Below are positions 36,762 through 45,118 of a stretch of DNA of 64,000 bases, one piece after another. The notes beneath the pieces are model-generated. The model was not told the origin of the DNA. It did not search any database and saw nothing but the letters and a program-made list of their open reading frames with translations. How positions within the stretch are numbered: the first letter of the stretch is position 1; each line of letters begins with the position of its first letter. This stretch comes from Streptomyces sp. S.PB5 (lineage in GTDB: Bacteria > Actinomycetota > Actinomycetes > Streptomycetales > Streptomycetaceae), in the NCBI RefSeq assembly GCF_030403745.1, contig NZ_JAQMWP010000007.1, positions 124,001 through 188,000 of the forward strand. Direction: 5' to 3'. A program made the position numbers and the translations under genes.

Positions 36762-37673
36762 TCAGCGCCACTCGACGGCGAGCGCCCGCCCCGGATTCTC
36801 GCTCATGATGCGTTCGACCAGGCCGGCGCCCACTTCCGCGGCCAGCCGGGGCACCACCCGGCGCAGCAGATACGGCATCCCCGGACCGCCGTCCACCGAG
36901 CGCGCCGCCGCGGTCGTGGTGTCGCCGCCGAGGAGCAGCCGGTCACCGAAACCCGCCTCGGCGAGGGCCCTCACGGCGTCCGGCATGCGCCAGTCCGTGG
37001 CGTGGTTCGCCCGCGACGGCCCGTCGAAGGCGAGGTAGCAGCCGGCCGCCGCGGCCTGGAGATGGACCACGGAGTCGGGGGAGCGGTTCAGATGGCCGAG
37101 GATCACCCGATGCGGCGGCACCCCCAACTCCCCGCACAGCAGGTCGAGTACGTCCAACGCGGCCGTGCCCAGTTCCAGATGGACCGCGATCGGCGCACCC
37201 GTCGCGTGGTGGGCCTCGGCCGCCGCGTTCATCGTCCAGCGGGCATGCGCGTCGAGGGCGTGGAATCCCCCGGCGACCTTGACGAGCCCGGCACGCACGC
37301 CCGATATGCCGATCCCGTCCGTGAGTTCGGCGACGAAGACCTCGGCCAGCCTGCCGCGCAGCTCCTCCAGGGTCCGCTCGCCGTAGTGGACGGCCTGGTG
37401 CAGCCCCGTCGCCGCCACCACCAGCACCCCCGACTCCCGGGACAGCGGAGGCAGATCCGCGGCCCGCCGCCCCAGCCCGTACGGCGTCCACTGCACGACG
37501 CTGTTCCCGCCCTGGGCCCGAAAAGCCGCCAGCTCCGCGCGCGCCGCGGACACGTCCCGCAGCTCCTGTCCGGGCAGCAGAGGGCTGCCGAAGAACAGAT
37601 GGTCATGTGCGTCGCACACACCCAACTCGCCCGGCCCCACATCCCCGAGCACCGTCCGGACCGCGCTCACCAC
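36762..37673 (-). CDS. phosphotriesterase-family metal-dependent hydrolase
   Basis: 303 residues, TIM-barrel amidohydrolase fold. Metal-site motifs are visible in order: DAHDHLFF (HxH, about residue 22), LVKVAGG (the bridging Lys, about 134), HLELG, GHLNRSPD and GGD near the C-terminus. Relatives are lactonases and phosphotriesterase-homology proteins; the natural substrate is unknown. GTG 37673 or GTG 37670 overlaps the stop of the upstream DUF4865 gene, giving translational coupling. Confidence 0.85.
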   Translation of the reverse strand: MVSAVRTVLGDVGPGELGVCDAHDHLFFGSPLLPGQELRDVSAARAELAAFRAQGGNSVVQWTPYGLGRRAADLPPLSRESGVLVVAATGLHQAVHYGERTLEELRGRLAEVFVAELTDGIGISGVRAGLVKVAGGFHALDAHARWTMNAAAEAHHATGAPIAVHLELGTAALDVLDLLCGELGVPPHRVILGHLNRSPDSVVHLQAAAAGCYLAFDGPSRANHATDWRMPDAVRALAEAGFGDRLLLGGDTTTAAARSVDGGPGMPYLLRRVVPRLAAEVGAGLVERIMSENPGRALAVEWR

Positions 37674-38251
37674 TGGCGCCCCCGCGTCAGCCCGGCCAGT
37701 CCCGGCGTCGACAGATGCAGCACCTGGAACACCTCACCCTCGGCCTTGGGCGTGTCATGCGCCCAGAGCGAGAAGTGCACCAGTTCCCAACGGCCGGCGT
37801 CGACGGCGGCCGCCGCCAGCACCGCGCCGTCCTCCGCCGCCAGCCGCCCCGCCTCCCGCACCGCGTCCGCCATGAACTCCGCCAGCTCCACTCCGTCCGG
37901 CACGGGCCGGCGGCGCCGCACCGCGACCTGAGCGGGCGAACCGGCGGCGCCGCCCTCCTCGTACGCCAGACCCGGCCACTGCCGGACCGACGGCCGGCCG
38001 AAGTCGTCGCTCAGTCCCTGGAAGGCGCCTCCCCAGAGGAAGGAGTTCATGCCCTCCACGGTGTCCCAGAGGTAGAACGGCGCGTACTGGTTCACCGGCG
38101 AGCCGTGCACTCCGCGTTCGCGCATCAGGTACGCCTTGAGGCCGAGGCCCTGCCACGTGTCGAGCAGATGCCCGACGCGGGCGACCCGGCCGCGGATGAT
38201 CCCCATGTCGTAGTCGGCGGGCAGGGTGAGTTCGTACTGCATGGCGTGCAT
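37667..38251 (-). CDS. DUF4865 family protein
   Basis: 194 residues; starts MHAMQYELTLPADYDMGIIRGRV and contains NQYAPFYLWDTVEGMNSFLWGG, the DUF4865 pattern, a stand-alone relative of the dimeric alpha/beta-barrel type. ATG 38251 follows AGGAGG with 6 bp spacing. Function unknown. It is second in the unit headed by a TetR regulator, 10 bp downstream of it, and overlaps the phosphotriesterase-like gene. DUF4865 proteins are frequently next to TetR genes and hydrolases, which suggests a small-molecule response. Confidence 0.85.
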   Translation of the reverse strand: MHAMQYELTLPADYDMGIIRGRVARVGHLLDTWQGLGLKAYLMRERGVHGSPVNQYAPFYLWDTVEGMNSFLWGGAFQGLSDDFGRPSVRQWPGLAYEEGGAAGSPAQVAVRRRRPVPDGVELAEFMADAVREAGRLAAEDGAVLAAAAVDAGRWELVHFSLWAHDTPKAEGEVFQVLHLSTPGLAGLTRGRQW

Positions 38252-38261
38252 CAAGTGCCTC

Positions 38262-38822
38262 CTAGCGATTCGGCGCGAGCAGCGAGAGGAGTCCCCGGAC
38301 CGCCGCGTCGAAGGCCGACGGTGAACCCGAAGCGCGAGCCAGTACATAGCCGCCCTGCACGGTGGCGGCGACGGCCGCCGCGATCGCCTCGCCGTCCAGC
38401 GAGGCCGCGAACTCCCCCTGTTCCTTGCCCTCTTCGACGACCCCGGCGATCCGCTCACGCACCCAGTCGAGCGTCTCGTCGACCGGTGAGCGCAGTTCGT
38501 CGCTCGCGATGATCTCCGGGTCCATGGTCAGCCGGCCGATCGGACAGCCGCGCAACACATCGCGCTCCCGCAGCAGATACGCCTCGATGCGCTCGTACGG
38601 CGTCCCCGGGCCGTCGAGTACTTCCCCGGCGGCCGCCTTCAGTTCCTCGGCCGTCCGCCGGATCGCCGCCAGCGCGAGGTCGGGCTTGCCCTTGAAGTGG
38701 TGGTACATGCTGCCCTGCCCGGCACCGGAGCGCTCCAGGATGGCCTTGGGGCTGGTGCCGACGTAACCGCGCTCCCACAGCAGCTCGCGGGTGGACTCGA
38801 TCAGACGCTCCGGGGTGCTCAT
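38262..38822 (-). CDS. TetR-family transcriptional regulator (LmrA/YxaF-like)
   Basis: 186 residues. The helix-turn-helix (about 20-50) contains YVGTSPKAILERSGAGQGSMYHHF; the C-terminal ligand domain includes CPIGRLTMDPEI, characteristic of the LmrA/YxaF/AcuR-like branch. ATG 38822 is preferred over ATG 38837, because the latter lies inside the presumed operator at 38831-38850. There is no Shine-Dalgarno at 38822, so the transcript may be leaderless or have a very short leader. It heads the DUF4865 operon and faces away from the ABC exporter operon, either of which it may repress. Confidence 0.9.
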   Translation of the reverse strand: MSTPERLIESTRELLWERGYVGTSPKAILERSGAGQGSMYHHFKGKPDLALAAIRRTAEELKAAAGEVLDGPGTPYERIEAYLLRERDVLRGCPIGRLTMDPEIIASDELRSPVDETLDWVRERIAGVVEEGKEQGEFAASLDGEAIAAAVAATVQGGYVLARASGSPSAFDAAVRGLLSLLAPNR

Positions 38823-38830
38823 ACACGCAC

Positions 38831-38850
38831 TGTACATACTAGTAGTTACA
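38831..38850. promoter_or_regulatory. TetR operator candidate
   Basis: TGTACATACTAGTAGTTACA: a 20-bp imperfect palindrome, 16 of 20 positions symmetric around the perfect core TACTAGTA (38837-38844). It lies 9 bp upstream of the TetR start and overlaps where its promoter must be. ACTAGT cores are common in operators of this TetR branch. Confidence 0.65.
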
Positions 38851-38914
38851 GGCGTCGACCCTCGAAGGGCCCTGGAAGGAGCAGCCGCCACGGGCGCGCG
38901 TACTCCCCAGGAGG

Positions 38915-38939
38915 TACGGCCACTGCCGCTGGCCGTACG
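38915..38939. promoter_or_regulatory. inverted repeat upstream of the SHOCT/ABC exporter operon
   Basis: GTACGGCCA (38915-38923), a 7-bp loop, then TGGCCGTAC (38931-38939): perfect 9-bp arms. It lies 72-96 bp before the SHOCT gene. It could be a protein-binding operator, or a stem in the 5' leader if transcription starts upstream of it. Its sequence differs from the TetR palindrome, so a second factor may be involved. Confidence 0.45.
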
Positions 38940-39010
38940 ACGACCCGACCCCCTCCCCGGAGCCAGTCTCGAAGCGTCAACGGAACACACCTCTAGGGAG
39001 ATGAACCGAG

Positions 39011-39301
39011 ATGCAGACCCTGGCGCACTGGGACGGCGGGCCCGGCCCGTGGATCCTCCTCTTCCCGCTGATCTGGGCGGCCGTCGTGGTCGGCGCCGTC
39101 ACCGTGCTGCGCCGTACCGGGTGGCACGGTCGCCGTGGCCCGTGGCGGGCGATGTCCGACACCGGCCCGGCCGGCGACTCGCCCATCGCCGTGCTCGGCC
39201 GCCGCTTCGCCGCCGGCGAGATCGACGAGGACGAGTACTGGCGCCGGCTGTCCGTCCTGGACGAGCAGTTCGGCCCTGCGGGCAAGGGCGGTGCGGCATG
39301 A
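39011..39301 (+). CDS. small membrane protein with SHOCT domain
   Basis: 96 residues: a hydrophobic segment WILLFPLIWAAVVVGAVTVL (about 14-33), a basic linker, then a C-terminal SHOCT-type helix hairpin, IAVLGRRFAAGEIDEDEYWR, at about 59-78. SHOCT domains are short oligomerisation elements found near membrane proteins. ATG 39011 has only weak purine-rich upstream sequence. The stop overlaps the ABC ATPase start (ATGA), so it is the first gene of a three-gene coupled operon. Confidence 0.85.
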   Translation: MQTLAHWDGGPGPWILLFPLIWAAVVVGAVTVLRRTGWHGRRGPWRAMSDTGPAGDSPIAVLGRRFAAGEIDEDEYWRRLSVLDEQFGPAGKGGAA

Positions 39302-40107
39302 GCGCCACGACCGCCACCGCCGACGGGACGGCCGCCCGTGTCGTCGACGCCGTGAAGGTGTACGGCACCGGCGACACCAGCGTGAGGGCCCTGGACGGGG
39401 TGAGCGTCGACTTTCCGGCCGGCCGCTTCACCGCGATCATGGGGCCCTCGGGCTCCGGCAAGTCCACCCTGATGCACTGCGCGGCCGGCCTGGACACCCT
39501 CACCTCGGGCACCGCCCACATCGGCGGCACCGAACTGGGCTCCCTCGACGACCGCCGCCTCACCCTGCTGCGCCGCGACCGTGTGGGCTTCGTCTTCCAG
39601 GCCTTCAACCTGGTGCCGACCCTGACCGTCGCGGAGAACATCAGGCTCCCCCTGGACCTGGCGGGCGGCAAGGGCGACCGCGAGTGGATCGACGCGCTCG
39701 TCGACGTCGTCGGCCTGCGCGACCGGCTCCACCACCGGCCCTCGGAACTCTCCGGCGGCCAGCAGCAACGCGTCGCCGTGGCACGGGCGTTCGCCGGCCG
39801 GCCGGACGTCGTGTTCGCCGACGAACCCACCGGCAACCTCGACTCCCGCTCCGGCCAGGAGGTCCTCGGTCTCCTCGGCCGCGCGGTGCGCCAGACGTCC
39901 CGCACGGTCGTCATGGTCACCCACGACCCGGTGGCCGCGGCCCACGCCGACGAGGTCGTCTTCCTCGCGGACGGGCGCCTGGTCGACCGTATGACCTCCC
40001 CGACCGCCGACAAGGTCCTGGACCGTATGAAGGCCTTCGACGGGCACACATCCTCCGGGACGCCCGCGTCCGCGGAGGGACCTTCACCCTTCGGAGGGCG
40101 GTCATGA
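39298..40107 (+). CDS. ABC transporter ATP-binding protein (MacB/LolD type)
   Basis: 269 residues. Walker A GPSGSGKST, Q-loop VFQAFNLVPTLT, signature LSGGQQQRVAVARA and Walker B VVFADEPTGNLDSRSG are all canonical; the NLD D-loop is typical of MacB/LolD. It overlaps both neighbours by ATGA junctions. With the FtsX-type permease it forms an exporter or mechanotransmission ABC system, often used for peptide or antibiotic resistance or lipoprotein handling. The substrate is unknown. The divergent TetR regulator is a plausible controller. Confidence 0.92.
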   Translation: MSATTATADGTAARVVDAVKVYGTGDTSVRALDGVSVDFPAGRFTAIMGPSGSGKSTLMHCAAGLDTLTSGTAHIGGTELGSLDDRRLTLLRRDRVGFVFQAFNLVPTLTVAENIRLPLDLAGGKGDREWIDALVDVVGLRDRLHHRPSELSGGQQQRVAVARAFAGRPDVVFADEPTGNLDSRSGQEVLGLLGRAVRQTSRTVVMVTHDPVAAAHADEVVFLADGRLVDRMTSPTADKVLDRMKAFDGHTSSGTPASAEGPSPFGGRS

Positions 40108-42665
40108 ACGCCTCCGTGCGCCTGAGCGTCTCCTCCCTGCGCGCCCACAAGCGCCGCTTCGCCGGGACCTTCCTCGCGGTCTTCCTCGGGGTCGCCTTCC
40201 TGGCCGGCACCCTCGTCATGGGCGACACCCTGCGCGCGAGCTTCGACACCATGTTCGGCCGGGCGACCAGCGGTACGGACGCCGTGATCCGCAGCGCCGA
40301 CGCCATCACCACGCCCGGCGAGAGCGAGGGCGTACGGCAGCCGGTGGCCACGGACCTCGTCAACGCCGTCGAGAAGGTGCCCGGCGTGGCCGCCGCCGCC
40401 CCCGGCATCCAGGGCGCCGGCCAGCTCGTCGGCGCCGACGGTGACCCGATCGGCGGCCAGGGTCCGCCCACCCTCGCCGGCAACTGGATCGCCGATCCGG
40501 AGCTCAACGCCTATCAGCTCGCTGAGGGCCGGGCCCCCGCGAGGTCGGGCGAGGTCGTCATCGACCGCGGTACGGCCGAGCGCGGCGACCTGAGGATCGG
40601 CGACACGACGACCCTGCGCACCCCCGACCCGGTCGAGGTGACGATCGTCGGCCTGGCGACCTTCGGCGGGGAGGACGGCATGGCCCAGGTGACCTTCACC
40701 GGCATGACCCAGGCCGACGCCGAGAAGTACCTCACCGCACGGCCCGGCGAGGCGTCGACCATCCAGGTGCGCGCCGGACCCGGTGTCAGCCAGCAGGAGC
40801 TGGTCGACCGGCTGACTCCCGTCCTGCCCGAGGGAGTCGAGGCGATCACCGGCCAGGAGTCGGCCGAGGAGAACACCGAGATGATCTCCAGCCAGTTCCT
40901 GACCGTCTTCACCCTCTTCCTCCTCGTCTTCTCCGGCGTGGCGCTGCTGGTCGCGACCTTCTCCATCCACAACACCTTCGCGATCGTCGTCGCCCAACGC
41001 ACCCGTGAGAACGCCCTGTTGCGTGCTCTCGGCGCCTCCCGCGGCCAGGTCACTGCGTCGACCCTGGTGGAGGCGACCGCGGTCGCGGTCACCGCCTCGA
41101 TCGCCGGTCTCGCGGGCGGCATCGGTATCGCCGCCGGTCTCCAGGCACTCTTCCCGGCGATCGGATTCCCCTTCCCCGAGGGCGACCTGGTGGTCAGCGC
41201 GCTGTCCATGCTGCTGCCCCTCGGCGTCGGCATCGTGGTCTGCCTCGGCTCCGCGCTCCTGCCCGCCGTACGGGCGGGCCGCACCGCACCCATGGCGGCC
41301 CTGCGCGAGACGGCCGTCGACACCTCCGGCGCCTCCCGCGTCCGCGCCGTCACCGGTCTGGGCCTCGGCGCCCTCGCCCTCGGCACGACGGTCAGTGGAG
41401 TCCTGGTCTCACCGTCCCTGTGGCCGGCGGGTACCGGAGCGGTCCTGGCCCTGGCCGCGTTCGTGGTCCTCGGCCCGGTCGCCTCGACCACGGCCGTACG
41501 TGTCCTCGGCGGCCCTCTCGACCGGCTGCGCGGTGTCACCGGCGGCCTCGCCCGCCGCAACGCCCTGCGCAGCCCCAGGCGGACGGCCGCCACCGCGAGC
41601 GCGCTGATGATCGGGGTCGCCGTGGTCTGCCTGTTCACGGTGTTCGCCGCCTCCCTCAAGGCGACCATGGACCAGACCGTCTCCCGCTCCTTCGCGGGCG
41701 ACGTGGCCGTGAGCACCCCGGCGTTCGGCGCGGGCGGCAGCGGTCTGAGCCCTCGGCTGGCCGACGCGATCGACCGGCTGCCCGAGGTGGACACGGCCGT
41801 CGGTCTCGGCCGGGGGGTCGCCGAAGTCGACGGCAAGGGGCGGGCGTTGACCGTCACCGACCCGGTCGCCCTGGAGCGCACCTTCGATCTCGGCAGGATC
41901 GAGGGCTCCCTGGACGGCCTCGGCGCGGACGGTATCGCCATCACCCGGAACGAGGCGGACGACCAGGGTCTGACGACCGGCGACAGGACCCGGCTGACCT
42001 TCACCGACGGCAGGACGCAGACCTTCACCGTCCGCGCGGTCTACGGGCGGTCCGAACTGGCGGGGGAGTACGTCATCACCCGCGCCGCCTGGGAGCCGCA
42101 CCGCACACAGGACTCCGACACCCTGGTCGCCGTCTCCTTCAAGGACGGGGTGAGCACGGACACCGGCAAGGCGGCGGTGGAGAAGGTGGCCGAGCGGTAC
42201 GGCGGTCCGGAGGTGCAGACCCGGGACGAGTACGCGCAGTCCTCGGCCGGCGGCATCGACATGATGCTCACGCTGGTCTACGCCCTGCTCGCCCTCGCCG
42301 TCCTCATCGCGCTCCTCGGCATCGCCAACACCCTGACCCTGGCCATCCACGAACGCACCCGTGAACTGGGCCTGTTGCGGGCCGTCGGCCAGACCCGGTC
42401 CCAGCTGCGGGCCATGGTCCGCTGGGAGTCGGTCCTGGTCGCCGCCTTCGGCACCGTCGGCGGACTCGGTCTCGGCGCCTTCCTGGGCTGGGTCCTGGTC
42501 AAGGCGTCCGACGGCGCGAGCGACAGCGCCTTCGCCTTCGCGATGCCGCCCACCCAACTGGCGATCGTGGCCCTGGTGGGCCTCGCGGCGGGCGCCCTGG
42601 CGGGCCTGCGCCCGGCCCGGCGGGCGGCGCGTCTGGACGTACTGCGGGCCATCGCCACCGAGTGA
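40104..42665 (+). CDS. FtsX-family ABC permease (MacB-like, duplicated)
   Basis: 853 residues with two FtsX permease units. A first helix (FAGTFLAVFLGVAFLAGTLV, about 20-39) leads into a large extracellular domain, then three helices (about 265-400). After a break a second helix, an extracellular domain and three further helices reach the C-terminus. Coupling-helix-like motifs RTRENALLRALGASRGQV and ERTRELGLLRAVGQTRSQL mark the two cytoplasmic ATPase contacts. ATG 40104 overlaps the ATPase stop and has GGAGGG upstream. This is the normal actinobacterial arrangement of one polypeptide carrying both halves. Confidence 0.92.
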   Translation: MNASVRLSVSSLRAHKRRFAGTFLAVFLGVAFLAGTLVMGDTLRASFDTMFGRATSGTDAVIRSADAITTPGESEGVRQPVATDLVNAVEKVPGVAAAAPGIQGAGQLVGADGDPIGGQGPPTLAGNWIADPELNAYQLAEGRAPARSGEVVIDRGTAERGDLRIGDTTTLRTPDPVEVTIVGLATFGGEDGMAQVTFTGMTQADAEKYLTARPGEASTIQVRAGPGVSQQELVDRLTPVLPEGVEAITGQESAEENTEMISSQFLTVFTLFLLVFSGVALLVATFSIHNTFAIVVAQRTRENALLRALGASRGQVTASTLVEATAVAVTASIAGLAGGIGIAAGLQALFPAIGFPFPEGDLVVSALSMLLPLGVGIVVCLGSALLPAVRAGRTAPMAALRETAVDTSGASRVRAVTGLGLGALALGTTVSGVLVSPSLWPAGTGAVLALAAFVVLGPVASTTAVRVLGGPLDRLRGVTGGLARRNALRSPRRTAATASALMIGVAVVCLFTVFAASLKATMDQTVSRSFAGDVAVSTPAFGAGGSGLSPRLADAIDRLPEVDTAVGLGRGVAEVDGKGRALTVTDPVALERTFDLGRIEGSLDGLGADGIAITRNEADDQGLTTGDRTRLTFTDGRTQTFTVRAVYGRSELAGEYVITRAAWEPHRTQDSDTLVAVSFKDGVSTDTGKAAVEKVAERYGGPEVQTRDEYAQSSAGGIDMMLTLVYALLALAVLIALLGIANTLTLAIHERTRELGLLRAVGQTRSQLRAMVRWESVLVAAFGTVGGLGLGAFLGWVLVKASDGASDSAFAFAMPPTQLAIVALVGLAAGALAGLRPARRAARLDVLRAIATE

Positions 42666-42742
42666 CCGGAACTGATCGGCCGCTGCGTCGGAACCGCGGC
42701 TGTCTCCGTCCCCTGGACCCGGAGGGAGCCGCGCCCGGTGCC

Positions 42743-42801
42743 TTGACCGCCGCTCGGCCCTGCATGATGCTGTGTTGCGGCACATGAGATACGTGCCGTA
42801 A
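42743..42801 (+). promoter_or_regulatory. promoter and operator-like inverted repeat upstream of mscR
   Basis: A possible -35 TTGACC (42743-42748), 17 bp, -10 GATGCT (42766-42771), then the long inverted repeat TTGCGGCAC-N9-GTGCCGTAA (42775-42801; 8 of 9 arm positions pair). The repeat falls at the expected transcription start, so a bound repressor would block initiation. The same layout, -10 then TTGC after 3 or 4 bp, is found before the Rieske ferredoxin and the oxygenase genes. Confidence 0.5.
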
Positions 42802-42845
42802 TGAGCAACATCTGATTCAGGTCTCGACCAATCCGAGGAGTGGCC

Positions 42846-43931
42846 ATGACGCACCAGGTCCGTGCCGTCGTCGCGCGGGGCAAGGGAGCCCCCGTCAGCC
42901 TGGAGACGATCATCGTGCCCGACCCGGGACCGGGCGAGGCGCTGGTGAAGGTCGAGGCCTGCGGGGTGTGCCACACCGATCTGCACTACCGCGAGGGCGG
43001 CATCAACGACGACTTCCCGTTCCTGCTCGGCCATGAGGCGGCGGGCGTCGTGGAGGCCGTGGGGGAGGGCGTCACCGACGTCGCCCCCGGTGACTTCGTC
43101 ATCCTCAACTGGCGTGCAGTGTGCGGCAATTGCCGCGCCTGTCTGCGCGGACGGCCGTGGTACTGCTTCAACACCCACAACGCCGGGCAGAAGATGACCC
43201 TGCTCGACGGCACCGAACTGTCCCCGGCCCTGGGCATCGGCGCCTTCGCCGAGAAGACCCTCGTCGCGGCGGGCCAGTGCACCAAGGTCGACCGCTCCGC
43301 GTCGGCCGCCGCCGTGGGCCTGCTGGGCTGCGGGGTCATGGCCGGGATCGGCGCCGCCATCAACACCGGCAACGTCGGCCGCGGTGACACGGTCGCGGTG
43401 ATCGGCTGCGGCGGCGTCGGCGACGCGGCGATCGCCGGATCGAACCTGGCGGGCGCGGCGCGCATCATCGCCGTCGACATCGACGACAACAAGCTCGAAA
43501 CCGCCAAGAAGCTGGGCGCGACCCACACCGTCAACTCCAGGGACACCGACGCGGTCGAGGCGATCCGCGAGCTGACCGGAGGGTTCGGCGCCGACGTCGT
43601 CATCGAGGCGGTCGGCCGCCCCGAGACGTACAAGCAGGCCTTCTACGCCCGCGACCTCGCCGGCACGGTCGTGCTCGTCGGTGTGCCCACCCCGGAGATG
43701 AAGCTGGAGCTGCCGCTCCTGGACGTCTTCGGCCGCGGCGGCGCGCTGAAGTCCTCCTGGTACGGGGACTGCCTGCCCTCCCGCGACTTCCCGATGCTCG
43801 TCGACCTCTATCTCCAGGGCCGGCTGGACCTGGACGCGTTCGTCACGGAGACCATCGCCCTGGACGCCGTGGAGAAGGCCTTCGAGCGGATGCACGGCGG
43901 GGACGTCCTGCGCTCGGTGGTGGTCTTCTGA
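42846..43931 (+). CDS. mscR: S-(hydroxymethyl)mycothiol dehydrogenase
   Basis: 361 residues, zinc-dependent medium-chain alcohol dehydrogenase. Catalytic zinc ligands are Cys42 (GVCHTD) and His63-Glu64 (GHEAAG); the structural zinc is held by Cys93, 96, 99 and 107. The NAD motif reads GCGGVGDAAI. It oxidises the formaldehyde-mycothiol adduct, the actinobacterial counterpart of the glutathione enzyme. ATG 42846 follows AGGAG; a GTG at 42840 is in frame but overlaps that site. The next gene starts at the last base of its stop. Its position beside a demethylating Rieske oxygenase points to removal of formaldehyde released by N-demethylation. Confidence 0.92.
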   Translation: MTHQVRAVVARGKGAPVSLETIIVPDPGPGEALVKVEACGVCHTDLHYREGGINDDFPFLLGHEAAGVVEAVGEGVTDVAPGDFVILNWRAVCGNCRACLRGRPWYCFNTHNAGQKMTLLDGTELSPALGIGAFAEKTLVAAGQCTKVDRSASAAAVGLLGCGVMAGIGAAINTGNVGRGDTVAVIGCGGVGDAAIAGSNLAGAARIIAVDIDDNKLETAKKLGATHTVNSRDTDAVEAIRELTGGFGADVVIEAVGRPETYKQAFYARDLAGTVVLVGVPTPEMKLELPLLDVFGRGGALKSSWYGDCLPSRDFPMLVDLYLQGRLDLDAFVTETIALDAVEKAFERMHGGDVLRSVVVF

Positions 43932-44560
43932 TGGCCGCCCGCATCGAGCATCTCGTCACCTCGGGCACGTTCTCGCTCGACGGCGGCACCTGGGACGTCG
44001 ACAACAACGTGTGGATCGTCGGTGACGACGACGAGGTGATCGTCATCGACGCCGCCCACGACGCCGACGCCATTGCCGAAGCCGTCGGCGGCCGCACCCT
44101 GCGGGCGATCGTGTGCACCCACGCCCACAACGACCACATCGACGCCGCCCCCGCCCTCGCCCAGCGCACCGGCGCCCCGATCCTGCTCCACCCGGACGAC
44201 CTGCCCCTGTGGAAGCAGACTCATCCCGACCGCTCGCCCGACGGCGAACTGGCCGACGGCTGGGTCCTCGCGGTGGCCGGCACCGAACTGACCGTGCTGC
44301 ACACCCCCGGCCACGCCCCGGGAGCGGTCTGCCTCCACGCACCGGCCCTGACCGCGCTGTTCAGCGGTGACACCCTGTTCGCCGGGGGCCCCGGCGCCAC
44401 GGGACGGTCGTACAGCCACTTCCCGACCATCGTCGACTCGATCCGGGACCGGCTGCTCACCCTCCCCGGCGAGACCGTCGTGCACACCGGGCACGGCGAC
44501 ACGACCACCGTCGGGGCCGAGGCCCCGCACCTCCAGGAGTGGATCGACCGCGGTTTCTGA
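43931..44560 (+). CDS. metallo-beta-lactamase-fold hydrolase paired with mscR
   Basis: 209 residues. The metal motif THAHNDHID (HxHxDH) is complete, followed by the TPGHAPGA and SGDTLFAGG ligand blocks and the final HTGHGDTT. This is the glyoxalase II-like class. It is one of the most common partners of S-(hydroxymethyl)mycothiol dehydrogenase, and a role in hydrolysing formylmycothiol (yielding formate) is proposed from that pairing. Its start overlaps the mscR stop (TGATG), so translation is coupled. Confidence 0.88.
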   Translation: MAARIEHLVTSGTFSLDGGTWDVDNNVWIVGDDDEVIVIDAAHDADAIAEAVGGRTLRAIVCTHAHNDHIDAAPALAQRTGAPILLHPDDLPLWKQTHPDRSPDGELADGWVLAVAGTELTVLHTPGHAPGAVCLHAPALTALFSGDTLFAGGPGATGRSYSHFPTIVDSIRDRLLTLPGETVVHTGHGDTTTVGAEAPHLQEWIDRGF

Positions 44561-44678
44561 CCGCCCCACGGACTCTTTCGCGCAGCGCCCGCACCGTCTG
44601 TTTCCGCAGGTGGTCCGGGCGCTGTGGGCTGCCCGGAGACCGGTCCGCAGGCGCGTTCGAACCTGGCCCGGTGATGCC

Positions 44679-44748
44679 TTGACAACGGTTCGGAGCGGCC
44701 CGCAGACTGGCGTTGCGTCAATCGCAATCCGTTTCGCTATACGCACCG
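44679..44748 (+). promoter_or_regulatory. promoter and operator-like region upstream of the Rieske ferredoxin gene
   Basis: -35 TTGACA (44679-44684), 18 bp, -10 CAGACT (44703-44708), then the inverted repeat TTGCG-N5-CGCAA (44713-44727) at the expected start point and CGTTTCGCTATACGC (44730-44744). The 36 bp from 44713 align without gaps to 46308-46343 in front of the oxygenase gene, 22 identities, with the same 4-bp distance to the -10 box. Confidence 0.6.
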
Positions 44749-44755
44749 AGGTGTC

Positions 44756-45118
44756 ATGATGATTCCCGCGTGCCGTCTCGCGGATCTCCCGCGAGGTGAG
44801 GCCCACCGGCTCGACATCGATCCGCCGGTCTCGGTGTTCCACACCGACGACGGCGAACTCTTCGCCATCGACGACACCTGCACCCACCAGGACGCCTCGC
44901 TCGCCGACGGCTGGCTGGAGGGCTGCGAGGTGGAATGCCCCCTGCATGCCTCGAAGTTCGACCTGAGGACCGGCGCGGTCGACGCCCCGCCGGCCAAGCT
45001 CCCGGTCCGGACCCACGAGGTCGTCGTCGAGGACGGCATGATCTACGTGCAGGTGTCCACGGCGGCGCCCAACCTCCCGCCCTGCATCTCGGCCCGGCTC
45101 GCCGGGGGGCCCGCGTGA
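44756..45118 (+). CDS. Rieske [2Fe-2S] ferredoxin
   Basis: 120 residues. Cluster ligands are Cys42-x-His44 (CTHQ) and Cys61-x2-His64 (CPLHASKF), the soluble Rieske ferredoxin type of multicomponent oxygenases. ATG 44756 is used; the adjacent ATG 44759 is equally possible, with CGAGG upstream. Its stop overlaps the reductase start (GTGA). It should shuttle electrons from the reductase to the oxygenase encoded at 46412-47542. Confidence 0.92.
   Translation: MMIPACRLADLPRGEAHRLDIDPPVSVFHTDDGELFAIDDTCTHQDASLADGWLEGCEVECPLHASKFDLRTGAVDAPPAKLPVRTHEVVVEDGMIYVQVSTAAPNLPPCISARLAGGPA

Noticed and set aside
44043..44370. Overlapping Arg/His-rich frames inside the MBL hydrolase gene
   Set aside because: Frame-shifted shadows of a gene with all metal ligands intact.
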